From assembly GCA_028691695.1 (NCBI GenBank), contig JAQUYU010000003.1, positions 1 through 49,928 on the forward strand: a stretch of 49,928 bases of DNA. Reading direction: 5' to 3'. The position numbers and the translations under genes were made by a program. Position 1 is the first letter of the stretch; each line of letters starts with the position of its first letter. The stretch is from Sphaerochaetaceae bacterium. GTDB taxonomy: Bacteria > Spirochaetota > Spirochaetia > Sphaerochaetales > Sphaerochaetaceae. Below the pieces are notes generated by a model. That model was not told the origin of the DNA. It did no database searches and saw nothing but the letters and a program-made list of their open reading frames with translations. Of this stretch, positions 18,067 through 28,486 are shown piece by piece.

Positions 18067-19047
18067 ATGCGCCAATACATAATACGCCGTATTCTGATTT
18101 CACTGATTGTTCTGCTGGGAGTTTCTCTGATGCTTTACACATTGGTGAGGGCTATGCCCGCAGATTACGTATCGCTTGCGACATCTGCATCACCTAAGAT
18201 GACTGATGAGATGAGAAATCACCTCAGAGAGATCTACGGTCTCAATAAATCAATCATCGGAGGGTACTTTGACTGGCTGGGATCAGCCTTGAAAGGGGAT
18301 CTGGGAACATCTCTCATGTTTGCCCGCCCTGTTACCGAGGTTATCAAGCAATATGCCCCGGTTACATTCACAGTGGCTTTGATAGCTCTGGTTCTTGAGC
18401 TTCTTATTTCCATACCACTGGGAATCCTTGCTGCAAGGAAGCAGTACTCGAGAACGGATTACATCATTACAATCTGTGTCTTCATCGGGATTTCAGTTCC
18501 GATTTTCTTCCTCGCTGCGCTTATGAAGAAAGCTTTCGGCTACTATGGCCTTAATATATTACCTGTTTCTGGCATGCTGGATGCACGAAAGACGTATCCT
18601 GCCGGATTCAGCTTTGCAAAGTTCGGAGACTATGCAAGACATTTTGTAATGCCTATTGCATGCTTTGTCATCACAGGATGCGGAAGCATGCTCCGATACA
18701 CAAGAACGAATATGCTCGAAGCTCTGAATGCAGACTATGTCCGCACTGCAAGAGCCAAGGGCGTTCCCGAGCATCAGGTAGTCTACTCTCATGCTTTCAG
18801 AAATACCCTTATCCCGATTGTGACGCTTCTTGGGTCATCCCTTCCTGGGCTGTTCTCAGGAGCTGCAATAACCGAAGGGCTGTTTGCGCTTGAAGGACTT
18901 GGAAACATAGCTCTCAGGGCTGCGAACATGGCGGATGTCCCGTATCTCATGGGCTTCAATATGTTCCTTGCCGTTCTGACCGTTCTCGGATATCTGATTT
19001 CGGACATCCTTTATGCCGTGGTAGATCCGCGTGTCAGACTCAGCTAG
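18067..19047 (+). CDS. oppB: Peptide ABC transporter permease OppB
   Basis: MRQYIIRRILISLIVLLGVSLMLYTLVRAMPADY...YVRTARAKGVPEHQVVYSHAFRNTLIPIVT. Confidence 0.93.
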   Translation: MRQYIIRRILISLIVLLGVSLMLYTLVRAMPADYVSLATSASPKMTDEMRNHLREIYGLNKSIIGGYFDWLGSALKGDLGTSLMFARPVTEVIKQYAPVTFTVALIALVLELLISIPLGILAARKQYSRTDYIITICVFIGISVPIFFLAALMKKAFGYYGLNILPVSGMLDARKTYPAGFSFAKFGDYARHFVMPIACFVITGCGSMLRYTRTNMLEALNADYVRTARAKGVPEHQVVYSHAFRNTLIPIVTLLGSSLPGLFSGAAITEGLFALEGLGNIALRAANMADVPYLMGFNMFLAVLTVLGYLISDILYAVVDPRVRLS

Positions 19048-19059
19048 GAGGAAGCTTTC

Positions 19060-20178
19060 ATGATCAAGAAAAATCAAGATGATATAAAGAAAGCCTCGAA
19101 TTCCAGAATAGAGGATGCCGAGGATATTGCAGCAAAGACGATGGCTGATACAGATGTGACAATGGAGAATGACAAGGCTGCTGAAGATGATTCGGTTGCA
19201 TCGGTAGAGTCATTCTCACAGGAAGATATTGCAGCAGGTCAGGTGTTCCTGACTCCTGGTCAGATGGTTCGCAGGCAGTTCTTCAGAAACCGCCTTGCTG
19301 TGGCTGGAATCATAGTCCTTGCCGTTATCGCAGTGTTCTGCTTCCTAGGCCCTGCTTTCTCGAAGTACACCGAAACGGAGATCTTCTATATTGATGAAGA
19401 CACAGGCATGGAAGTTCGCATGGCGGATCTGGAAGACTATCCGAACGCGGTTCTCAATACGAAAGCTGCACCTACGAAGGAACACGTCCTCGGAACCAAT
19501 GAGATGGGACAGGATCAGCTTGCCCGTCTTATGTATGGCGGCAGAATCTCGCTCATGGTAGGATTCGTCGTCGTCATAGTTGAGATGCTTCTTGGAGTTA
19601 CTCTTGGAGGCATGGCAGGCTATTACGGAGGCTGGGTAGACATGGTGATAATGAGGCTTGTCGAGATGTTCGTCTCGATTCCTTTCATTCCATTGATGCT
19701 CATAATATCGTCTCTGCTGATTTCCCTGAAGATTTCTCCGCAGTACAAGATCTATTACACCATGTTCATCATGGGCATCATCTACTGGGCTGGCGTTGCT
19801 CGAATGATTCGCGGCAACATTCTTTCTCTTAGGGAGATGGAATACATGCAGGCATGCGAAGCCACAGGAATAAGAACCCGCAAGAGGATATTCAAGCATC
19901 TCATTCCAAACACTATGCCTTTGATCATAGTCATGGCCACGATGGATCTCGGTGGGGTTATCCTGATGGAATCCACGATGAGTTTCCTTGGAATCGGAGT
20001 CGGTGTCCCATATGCCAGCTGGGGCAACATGGTGAGCTCTGTCAAGGACAACGTCGTTATGAGAAACTGTCCTTGGATATGGGTTCCGCCTGGATTGATG
20101 ATTCTGTTCACCGTTCTTGCCTTCAATTTTGTCGGCGATGGTCTCAGGGATGCTTTCGATCCGAAGATGAAGAGGTAG
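19060..20178 (+). CDS. oppC: Peptide ABC transporter permease OppC with acidic N-terminal extension
   Basis: RMIRGNILSLREMEYMQACEATGIRTRKRIFKHLIPNTMPLIIV; RNRLAVAGIIVL first TM. Confidence 0.93.
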   Translation: MIKKNQDDIKKASNSRIEDAEDIAAKTMADTDVTMENDKAAEDDSVASVESFSQEDIAAGQVFLTPGQMVRRQFFRNRLAVAGIIVLAVIAVFCFLGPAFSKYTETEIFYIDEDTGMEVRMADLEDYPNAVLNTKAAPTKEHVLGTNEMGQDQLARLMYGGRISLMVGFVVVIVEMLLGVTLGGMAGYYGGWVDMVIMRLVEMFVSIPFIPLMLIISSLLISLKISPQYKIYYTMFIMGIIYWAGVARMIRGNILSLREMEYMQACEATGIRTRKRIFKHLIPNTMPLIIVMATMDLGGVILMESTMSFLGIGVGVPYASWGNMVSSVKDNVVMRNCPWIWVPPGLMILFTVLAFNFVGDGLRDAFDPKMKR

Positions 20179-20181
20179 GAT

Positions 20182-21459
20182 ATGGCAGAAATCACTGAAA
20201 AAAAGAATGTCATGAAGAACACCCTGTTCCACAAGACTGAAAAAGAAAAAGAAAGACTACGCCGCATCAAGGAAATCAAGAAGTACAATCTTAGAAAGTA
20301 CAAGGCCTTGAACAAGGCAAAGAAGCGCAAGAATGTGCCGCAGTCAGAGTACTTGAGCAAGATGCGTGATCCGAACAACATCCTGGAGATTGATAATCTT
20401 CATACCAGCTTCTACACGGATATCGGGACGGTGAAGGCCGTAGATGGCGTTACATTCGATATTCCTCGTGGAAAAACTGTAGGAGTAGTCGGAGAAAGCG
20501 GCTGCGGAAAGAGCGTGACAAGCCTATCTGTGATGAGGATCCTTCAGGAGCCTCAAGGTCAGATTTCGGCTGGACAGCTCAGGTTCAACCAGATAGACTG
20601 TAATAGGGTAATCGACTTGGTCAAGACGCCTGTCAAGGAAATGGAAAAGATCCGAGGTGATGAAATCTCGATGATCTTCCAGGAACCTATGACTACGCTC
20701 AACCCTGTATTCTCGATAGGAAAACAGTTGGACGAGGCAATCAAGCTTCATTCTGCGAAGATGAGCAAGAAGGAACTGACTGCAAAGAGCATCGACCTTC
20801 TCAAGCTGGTCGGAATTGCCAACGGTGAGGGCGTATACAAGATGTATCCGCATGAACTTTCCGGTGGAATGAGACAGAGAGTGGTAATTGCCATGGCTCT
20901 GGCTTGCAACCCGCAGCTTATCATTGCTGATGAGCCGACTACAGCTCTTGATGTAACGATCCAGGCTCAGATTCTCGATCTGCTTCGTGATCTGAAAGAC
21001 AAGATCAATGCTTCGATCATGCTCATTACACACGACCTTGGCGTCGTGGCGGAGATGGCTGATTTCGTCGTGGTCATGTATGCAGGACGCATTGTGGAGA
21101 TGGGCACAGCTCGTGACATCTTCCATCATCCGATGCATCCATACACGCTTGGATTGATGAAGAGCAGACCGAACTTCGTTGGTTCGGATGACAAGCTTTA
21201 TTCGATCCCTGGCAGCGTTCCGAACCCGATTGATCTTCCGAACCATTGCTTCTTCCGCAACCGCTGCGAGAAAGCTGTGGCAAAGTGCGCCAATGCTTAT
21301 CCTTGCATGAGAAGCGTCAGCCTGACCCATAAGGTCGCCTGCTATCTGTTCAATGAAGATGGCTCTCTTCTGGATCCGAACATGGTGATAGAATCTCCGC
21401 TTTCTCTTCTCAAGAAAGCCGAAAGCGAACTGGATAAATCAAAAGGAGCAGCCAAATGA
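20182..21459 (+). CDS. oppD: Peptide ABC transporter ATPase OppD with basic N-terminal extension
   Basis: GVVGESGCGKSVTSLS, HELSGGMRQRVVIAMAL, IIADEPTTALDVTIQAQIL. Confidence 0.94.
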   Translation: MAEITEKKNVMKNTLFHKTEKEKERLRRIKEIKKYNLRKYKALNKAKKRKNVPQSEYLSKMRDPNNILEIDNLHTSFYTDIGTVKAVDGVTFDIPRGKTVGVVGESGCGKSVTSLSVMRILQEPQGQISAGQLRFNQIDCNRVIDLVKTPVKEMEKIRGDEISMIFQEPMTTLNPVFSIGKQLDEAIKLHSAKMSKKELTAKSIDLLKLVGIANGEGVYKMYPHELSGGMRQRVVIAMALACNPQLIIADEPTTALDVTIQAQILDLLRDLKDKINASIMLITHDLGVVAEMADFVVVMYAGRIVEMGTARDIFHHPMHPYTLGLMKSRPNFVGSDDKLYSIPGSVPNPIDLPNHCFFRNRCEKAVAKCANAYPCMRSVSLTHKVACYLFNEDGSLLDPNMVIESPLSLLKKAESELDKSKGAAK

Positions 21460-22484
21460 GTGCAAAAGAACTGAAAGAATATGATGATGCTCCAGAAGAT
21501 ATCAAAGTCCCGGACAATGTCCTTCTTCGCGTCTCAGGACTGAAGAAGTACTTTCCGATCAAGGCTGGAGTAACTCAGCGCATTGTCGGATACGTGAAGG
21601 CTGTTGATGGAGTTTCCTTCGATCTTGAAAGGGGCAAGACCTATGGCCTTGTCGGAGAGAGCGGCTGTGGAAAGACAACTATCGGAAGGACTATTCTGCG
21701 TCTGACCGAGCCTACTGCCGGCCATGCCTACTACAAGGGACATGATCTTTTCGCCTTGAAGAAGAAGGAACTCCGGGTGCTTCGGCCTCAGCTCCAGATG
21801 ATATTCCAGGATCCGTATTCTTCGCTTGATCCTAGGATGCCTATTGGAGAGATCATCGGTGAAGCAGTGAAGGAGCACAATATTGTTCCCCTTTCCGAGT
21901 GGCATGACTATGTATTGTCCGTAATGAAGGACTGCGATCTGAAGACTTACCAGATTGACCGTTACCCGCATGAATTTTCAGGCGGGCAGCGTCAGAGAAT
22001 CTGCATTGCACGTGCTCTTGCCCTGAATCCTGAGCTTATCGTTGCAGATGAACCTGTATCGGCGCTTGATGTATCGATTCAGGCTCAGGTAATCAACCTG
22101 ATGAAGGACCTGCAGCAGAAGAGGGGACTTGCCTACCTGTTCATCTCGCATGACCTCAGCGTCGTTGAATATATCTCCGATGTCGTTGGCGTCATGTACC
22201 TTGGCTCGCTTGTTGAGATGGCTCCGAAAGAGCAGCTGTTCAAGGCTCCTCTTCATCCGTACACTCAGGCGCTGCTGTCGGCAGTTCCTGTTCCGGATCC
22301 GGATTACCATATGAACCGTGTCGTGCTGCAAGGCGACCTACCGTCGCCTGCAAATCCTCCAAAGGGGTGCAAGTTCCACACAAGATGCCAGCATTGCATG
22401 GAGATCTGCAAGGAAGTTGTTCCTGAATACAAGGATATCGGGAACGGACACTTCTGCGCATGTCATCTGTTTGACAAGCAATAA
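21456..22484 (+). CDS. oppF: Peptide ABC transporter ATPase OppF
   Basis: GLVGESGCGKTTIGRTILRL, HEFSGGQRQRICIARALAL, VADEPVSALDVSIQAQVINL. Confidence 0.94.
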   Translation: MSAKELKEYDDAPEDIKVPDNVLLRVSGLKKYFPIKAGVTQRIVGYVKAVDGVSFDLERGKTYGLVGESGCGKTTIGRTILRLTEPTAGHAYYKGHDLFALKKKELRVLRPQLQMIFQDPYSSLDPRMPIGEIIGEAVKEHNIVPLSEWHDYVLSVMKDCDLKTYQIDRYPHEFSGGQRQRICIARALALNPELIVADEPVSALDVSIQAQVINLMKDLQQKRGLAYLFISHDLSVVEYISDVVGVMYLGSLVEMAPKEQLFKAPLHPYTQALLSAVPVPDPDYHMNRVVLQGDLPSPANPPKGCKFHTRCQHCMEICKEVVPEYKDIGNGHFCACHLFDKQ

Positions 22485-22491
22485 TGGTTTT

Positions 22492-22520
22492 GAGAGCTTC
22501 AGCAATGGAGCTCTCGTTTT
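22492..22520 (+). terminator. Terminator after opp operon
   Basis: GAGAGCT-N10-AGCTCTC followed by GTTTTAA. Confidence 0.65.
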
Positions 22521-22554
22521 AATTGTGATTTTCCTTTTCAGCTTCTAGGCACTC

Positions 22555-25500
22555 ATGATACAATCAAGCATCATGGAAAATGATTCTGTTTCCCTGCTTG
22601 AAATCATCAATTGTTCGACGGCAGGTGTTGTAGTAAAGGATCCTCATACTTTTGAAATCCTCTTTGTCAATCAGGCTGCAATTGATTTGTTTGGGAAACC
22701 GGCTCCAGGCGTGAAATGCTATGAATACGAGCGGGCAAACTCTGACATCTGCGATGATTGCCCGCTTTATCATGCAGAATACGGCAAGGACTACACTACT
22801 GATGCGCCCCAGGCTGCCCTTTCAGATTACTATACTATCTGCATGAGGCTGATTGACTGGAAGGGAAAGCCTGCTGTCGTCGAATTCTGGCGAAAGAAGG
22901 CAGGCGATTCACGATCGATTGAAGATCAGAAGAATTTCATTGACGGGATTCCTGGCGGAATCGGAATCTACCATTTCTATGACAATGGCACGATTGACCT
23001 TGTATATGTGAATGAAGGCTATTTCCGCATGATCGGGCAGAATGGAATACGCCGCAAGTACAGCGGAACGAAAGTGTCCGAAGCTATTCATCCGGATGAC
23101 AGAGCCAGCCTGGGCGAGTATATGAAGAAGCAGGTTGCTTCTGGCCAGCTCATCGACTTTGATCTTAGGATTCACGATGGCGATGATCACTACCGCTGGT
23201 ACAATATCAAAGGCAGAGTCACTGAGCGCATCAAAGACATGTCTGTCCTCTATGCATCGTATTCCGACATAGATCAGCTCAAGACAGCAAAGCTCAAGCT
23301 TGAAGCAAATGAGAAGATGCTGGAAACAGCAATATCTTCCCAGAAAATGCTGTTCTGGATTTATGATCTTGACAGCAGGACTGTTTTCAGTGAGTTTTCA
23401 AGCCTTGGAAAAGTCGGGCTTCCTGATGTGATTCATGACGTGCCTGATTTCCTGGTGAAGCAAGGTTCAGTGCTTCCTGAGTGTGCTGATGAATTCTGCC
23501 AAATGTATCAGAAGATTCTTGATGGAGCGGACAGTGCTGAGTCTGAATACAAAGGACGTAACTACAAAGATGGAAGTGTCTCATGGAATCATTCTGTTCT
23601 GACCCGTCTTCCGGACCATGATGGAAGGCGGACCGCCATCGGTATTGCAATGGATATCAGTCTTGAGATGGACAATAGGCTCAAGTATGAAAACGAATTC
23701 AAGCTTCGGCAGAATCTGATAAGCAATTCTTTCCGTTATATCCGGATGAATCTTTCGTCTAGGGTAGTTGAAGAGCTGCATGTGAATGGTGGAGATAGCT
23801 TTCCTAAGCAGGCGCCATTCAATGTTGATGACAGTGTCATCGATTTCATTCTTGAGGGAATACCTGATGACTATTGCAGGAAATTCCGTGATTCCTTTTC
23901 TTTGGAGTCGCTTTGCACAGCCTTTCTTGCTGGCCAGTCAGCAGTAAGTCTTGAATATCCCAGAGTAATCAATAAGGAAACCGGCGAGTCACATTGGTTC
24001 AGATCAGAGGCAAACTTGAATCTGCGGCCGGATGGCGATATTGAAGCCTTCATCCATTCTGATGATATAGAAGACGAAAAGAAGAACAAGCTTGCCATAG
24101 ACAGCATCGCCGATGAAGAGATTGAAAGCATCCTGATAGTAAGCAGGATCACGAAGCTTGTTCATTTTGTCAAATTCAACGGAAGAACGATAGCAAAGAG
24201 TGAAATTCCGCTGAAAACGTATCTGGAATCAGAGGTTTATCCATTCATCAATCCAGATGACAAGAAGAAAGGAAGGAATTTCTTCAATCTTGATGCCCTT
24301 GTCAGGCGTCTTGAAAAACAGGATTCGGTTGAGCTTGTTTATTCGCTTGAATACATGAATGCCAGCCGCAAGAAGATCAGAGCCTTCTTCCTGGATGATT
24401 CGAAGCAGGATGTTGTTTTTGTTAAGCGTGATGTGACTGATGAATACAACAGGACTGAAAGAAGGCATCGTGTTCTTGCAAAAGCGCTTCGGGCAGCCAA
24501 AGGCCAACAGGGCAAAGAGCGAGTTCATATCACGCATGAGCCATGACATCAGAACTCCCCTCAATGCAATAATCAATCTGTCTGGTTCACAGATGCTTGA
24601 CAATGCCGATGAAGCGACGAAGGCACAATACATCACTGATATCCATGAGGCTGGAGAATACCTTCTTGGAATCATCAATGATGTCCTTGATATGTCCAGG
24701 ATTGATAACGGGAAGCTTGTCCTTTCGCCTTCTGCTTATCGTCTAGAGGATTTCCGGGCAGTGCTTCAGTCGGTCATCGGGGAACAGTGCAAGGCAAAAG
24801 GGCTTGCTTTCGTCTGTGATTTTGATGAAAGACTTCCAAAATGCATCATGATTGACAGAGTGCGGCTGAACCAGATATTTGTGAATCTGCTTTCCAATGC
24901 AATCAAGTTCACGCCTAAGGGCGGAACGATTACTTTCATTGGGAAGGTTCTTTCATGCAATCCGGGTTGTGTGGGTTCAATGTTCTCTGTCTGTGATACC
25001 GGGATAGGAATGAGCAAGGAGTTTCAGGCTCATGCCTTTGAAAGCTTCACGCAGGAGCAGCGTGATGAGAATCATCAAGGTACGGGTCTAGGGCTTGCTA
25101 TCGTCAAGACGCTTGTTCAGCTGTTAGATGGAAGGATAGAGCTTCATAGCGAGATTGATAAGGGGACAAGGTTCGATGTGCAGCTTGATCTTCCTATTGC
25201 CGAAGAAAAGCTCAATCCAGAAGCCCCTGCCGATGTCCGGATTCTTGATGGTCTGCGGATTCTTCTTTGCGAGGATAATGCTCTCAATGCAAAGATATGC
25301 ATGAGTCTTCTTCAAAGCAAAGGATGCATTGTCGACATTGCCTCAAACGGTAAAGAAGGTGTTGAGAAATATTCAAAGGGAAGTCATGACTTGATTCTGA
25401 TGGACATCAGAATGCCTGTCTTGGATGGGCGAGAGGCTGCTAAGCAGATTCGAGCGCTTGATAGACCAGATGCAAAGACCATCCCAATTGTGGCTTTGAC

Positions 25501-25636
25501 TGCTGATGCTTTCGATCAGGACGAAAAAGCTTCTCTTCTTGCTGGAATGAATGCTCATATTGCAAAGCCGATAGTTCCTGATGTGCTTTTCGGAACGATA
25601 GCCGGCTTGGTTGACAACACCGCCAAAGATTCTTAG
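22555..25636 (+). pseudogene. Hybrid sensor histidine kinase/response regulator with PAS domains, interrupted by a +1 frameshift at ~24499-24501
   Basis: ORF 22555-24546 has PAS domains and ends exactly where ORF 24440-25636 supplies RAKSEFISRMSHDIRTPLNAI (H box), N/G boxes and a receiver domain (LILMDIRMPVLDG). Dropping one A from AAA 24499-24501 restores ALRAAKANRAKSEFISRMSHDIRTP. Confidence 0.88.
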
Positions 25637-25652
25637 AATACTACTTGAAATC

Positions 25653-25726
25653 GCTCTGATAGCTCAGCTGGATAGAGCACATCCCTCCTAAGGATGGGGT
25701 CGGGAGTTCGAATCCCCCTCGGGGCA
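25653..25726 (+). tRNA. tRNA-Arg, anticodon CCU
   Basis: Cloverleaf: acceptor GCTCTGA/TCGGGGC, D arm GCTC..GAGC, anticodon stem CATCC/GGATG with loop CTCCTAA, T loop TTCGAAT; CCA not encoded. Confidence 0.92.
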
Positions 25727-25736
25727 TAGCATTTCG

Positions 25737-25768
25737 CAGCAGGTCTGAATGTCCTGCTGTTTTTTTTC
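25737..25768 (+). terminator. Rho-independent terminator after tRNA-Arg
   Basis: CAGCAGG-N9-CCTGCTG followed by T8. Confidence 0.92.
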
Positions 25769-25883
25769 TACAGGTACAACTGAAATCCATGCTAAGCCTG
25801 ATAAGTACTGTTCAATTGCTTTCAATGATCAGACTGCTACTCGGGAATGAATTGTTCTCTGACATGCAGAATTCGACTTTGTT

Positions 25884-26092
25884 GTTGGCCAATCCCTCAT
25901 TCTTCGCCAAAGCTTGGTTTTCCTCATGAAAAAATAGACTTTCCTTATTTAGGGAAATATTCACGCCGAAAACAGTGAAAACTTCCCGAATTTTACAGGT
26001 CAGGCAGGAACGGCTTGAACGGTTTGAACGGTTTGGGAACGGTTTGAACGGTTTGAAGGGTTTGGAAAGCTGGCCAATTCTATTCCTCTCGA
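25884..26092. repeat. Composite intergenic element A: GGCCAATCCCTCATTCTTC motif, AAAACTTCCCGAA block, then 9-bp AACGGTTTG minisatellite
   Basis: Shares the module order with element B (42507-42750); minisatellite ~26007-26067. Confidence 0.75.
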
Positions 26093-26153
26093 AAAGTATT
26101 AGGCTTGGTACTCATTCTGAACTGCTGGATAAAAACTGTATCCAGTCTGGCAG

Positions 26154-27818
26154 TTAAATTGATTTCGGGAATTCAACTGTTATTGCGGTGCCTTTTCCCA
26201 GTGTGCTTGAAAGGCTGATTGATGCATGATGGTATTCCGCAGCATGCTTGACTATTGAAAGGCCAAGCCCTGTTCCACCGGTTTCCCTGAAGTGGCTTTT
26301 GTCTACACGGTAGAACCGTTCGAATACCCGGTTCTGATCTTCTTTCGGTATTCCTATTCCAGTATCCTTCACTTCAAGCATGATCTTCCCATCAGAATCC
26401 GAGACAGTGACTGTTACGCTTCCATCTGGCTTGTTGTAGCGGATTGCATTGTCCATCAGGTTGAAGGTCAGCTGCTCCAGCAGGTGCTTCACTCCATGGA
26501 TTGAAGCATGGATGCCCTGGACTCGAATGCTGATGCCGTTTCTTGCCGCATGCTGCTCAAGGCTTCGCGCTGATGACTGGGCAATGTCGAGAAGGTCAGT
26601 ATCTTCGAAAGCCATTGGAGTGTTTTCATCGAGCTGGGAAATCTGGATGATGTCATTGACCAGCGAAATCAGTCTTGCTGCTTCCGCTCTTATGCGGGCG
26701 TAGAACAAGGGTTTGTCCATATCCTTTACCAGACCATTTTCAAGCAGCTCGGCGGATCCGGAGATTGTCTGTAGGGGAGTCTTGAGCTCATGTGAGACAT
26801 TTGCAGAGAATTCGCGGCGGATCTTTTCGGCCAGACTTTTCTGGGTGATGTCAAGAATCAGAATTGCGGTCCCGGAAACCTTGCCGCCAAAGCAGATCGG
26901 GCTTGCATCCATCTGGTAGACCTTGGAGTCAATCTCAATCTTCTGCTCGCAATGACTTGCTTGCGAGGCTTTTTCGATGAGAGCCTGCATCTGTAGGCTC
27001 CTGTTGAGATTGAGAATATTCTCGCCTCTGATGTTGCCGGAAACATGGAACAGACGTTCTGCTGCACGGTTGATGCTAATGATGCTCTTGTCTCTATCGA
27101 GCAGAACGAGCCCTTCTTCCATATTGTCAGCGATTAGATTGAATTCATCCTGACGCTGCTGCAATGTCTTGATCTGTGAAGCAATCTGGCTGTTCTGGTC
27201 CCTGATTCTTGAAATGAGAGGAGCAATTTCATCGTATGCTTCATCTGCTGATGGAGCTGCCAGGTCGATTCTGTTTATTGGACCGACGATGGCCTGGCTG
27301 AGCCTTCTAGCCAAGAAAAACGATAGCAGAATGACAATGAAGAGCATTATCAGAAGTGGCTCAAAACTTTGGAGAAAGAGGTTTGCAACAGTTTTCTGGT
27401 TTGTTGAAATGCGTAGAACCGAACCGTTTGAGAGAAGCTTGGCTTCATAGATTGTTTTTTCAGACAGGGTGGATGAATATCTTTCGCTTTTTCCAATGCC
27501 TGATTTCTGAGCTTCGATGAATTCTTCCCGTGTGCTGTGGCTTTCCATCGTTGAGGCATCCGCGACTGAATCGTAGAGGACTGAACCGTCAGGGCCTATC
27601 AATGTGAAACGGAAATCTTTGCTTCGAAAAGACGAGAGCGGAAGATCTTCACTGCTTTCAACTTCAGATGAAGCAAGCTGGAGCTGTGCATGAAGCGAGT
27701 TCTGGATTGCGCCATCGTAGTTATGGTAGGTGATAAGAGCTGCCATGGCAGTTCCAATGACCAAAGAGGAGATCACTGAAATCATTATCGCCTTGAATAT
27801 CCTGCGTGTCATCTTCAT
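26154..27818 (-). CDS. phoR: PhoR-like sensor histidine kinase
   Basis: FSANVSHELKTPLQTISGSAELLENG, NLMDNAIRYNKPDG, DTGIGIPKEDQNRVFERFYRVDKS, GGTGLGLSIVKH; in the pst-pho operon. Confidence 0.92.
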   Translation of the reverse strand: MKMTRRIFKAIMISVISSLVIGTAMAALITYHNYDGAIQNSLHAQLQLASSEVESSEDLPLSSFRSKDFRFTLIGPDGSVLYDSVADASTMESHSTREEFIEAQKSGIGKSERYSSTLSEKTIYEAKLLSNGSVLRISTNQKTVANLFLQSFEPLLIMLFIVILLSFFLARRLSQAIVGPINRIDLAAPSADEAYDEIAPLISRIRDQNSQIASQIKTLQQRQDEFNLIADNMEEGLVLLDRDKSIISINRAAERLFHVSGNIRGENILNLNRSLQMQALIEKASQASHCEQKIEIDSKVYQMDASPICFGGKVSGTAILILDITQKSLAEKIRREFSANVSHELKTPLQTISGSAELLENGLVKDMDKPLFYARIRAEAARLISLVNDIIQISQLDENTPMAFEDTDLLDIAQSSARSLEQHAARNGISIRVQGIHASIHGVKHLLEQLTFNLMDNAIRYNKPDGSVTVTVSDSDGKIMLEVKDTGIGIPKEDQNRVFERFYRVDKSHFRETGGTGLGLSIVKHAAEYHHASISLSSTLGKGTAITVEFPKSI

Positions 27819-28486
27819 AGCTGCTGCAGACGATAACCAACGCCCCTCACTGTTTCTATGCAGTCGCTGTAACTGCCGATCTTCTCGCGAAGGGTGCGGA
27901 TATGAACATCAACTGTTCTGGTTTCAACCGAAAAATCCATATTCCACACTGATTCAAGAAGCTTCTCCCTTGAAAAAACCACCCCAGGATTCTCCATGAG
28001 AAGTTCCAGAAGGTTGTACTCTTTCAAGGTCAGCGTCAGTGCTGTTCCATCTGCCCACACGCAATGGGCGCTTCGGTCAAGGCGGATTCCTTGGTATTCC
28101 AGCACTGATGACGGCTCGGCAGGGTGGCTTCTCCTCAGGACTGCCTTGACTCTGGATACCATCTCCATCATCCCGAACGGCTTGGCTATGTAGTCATCAG
28201 CCCCAAGATCCAATGCCTGCACTTTGTCGAATTCCTCGCCTTTTGCCGTCGCCATGATCACAGGTATTTCTGCTGTCTGACTGTGCATCCGAAGCTTCTT
28301 GAGAATCGATATTCCATCCTCGTCAGGGAGCATGATATCCAGAATAACAAGCTGTGGCTTTTCATTCTTCAGAGCCTGTTCAAGCTCCTTTGCATTTGCA
28401 AGTCCTATTGCATCAAGTCCAGTTGCCTTAAGGGTGTAGACTTCGATGTCTCTAATGCTTGCATCATCCTCTACGCAGAAAATCAT
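27815..28486 (-). CDS. phoB: PhoB-like response regulator
   Basis: Receiver (LVILDIMLPDEDGISILKKLR, LGADDYIAKPFG) plus winged-helix (TVDVHIRTLREKIG...ETVRGVGYRL). Confidence 0.94.
   Translation of the reverse strand: MIFCVEDDASIRDIEVYTLKATGLDAIGLANAKELEQALKNEKPQLVILDIMLPDEDGISILKKLRMHSQTAEIPVIMATAKGEEFDKVQALDLGADDYIAKPFGMMEMVSRVKAVLRRSHPAEPSSVLEYQGIRLDRSAHCVWADGTALTLTLKEYNLLELLMENPGVVFSREKLLESVWNMDFSVETRTVDVHIRTLREKIGSYSDCIETVRGVGYRLQQL

Noticed and set aside
19345-20232. 295-aa antisense ORF opposite oppC
   Set aside because: Lies entirely over recognised oppC coding sequence; His/Asn-rich low-information protein typical of a shadow frame.
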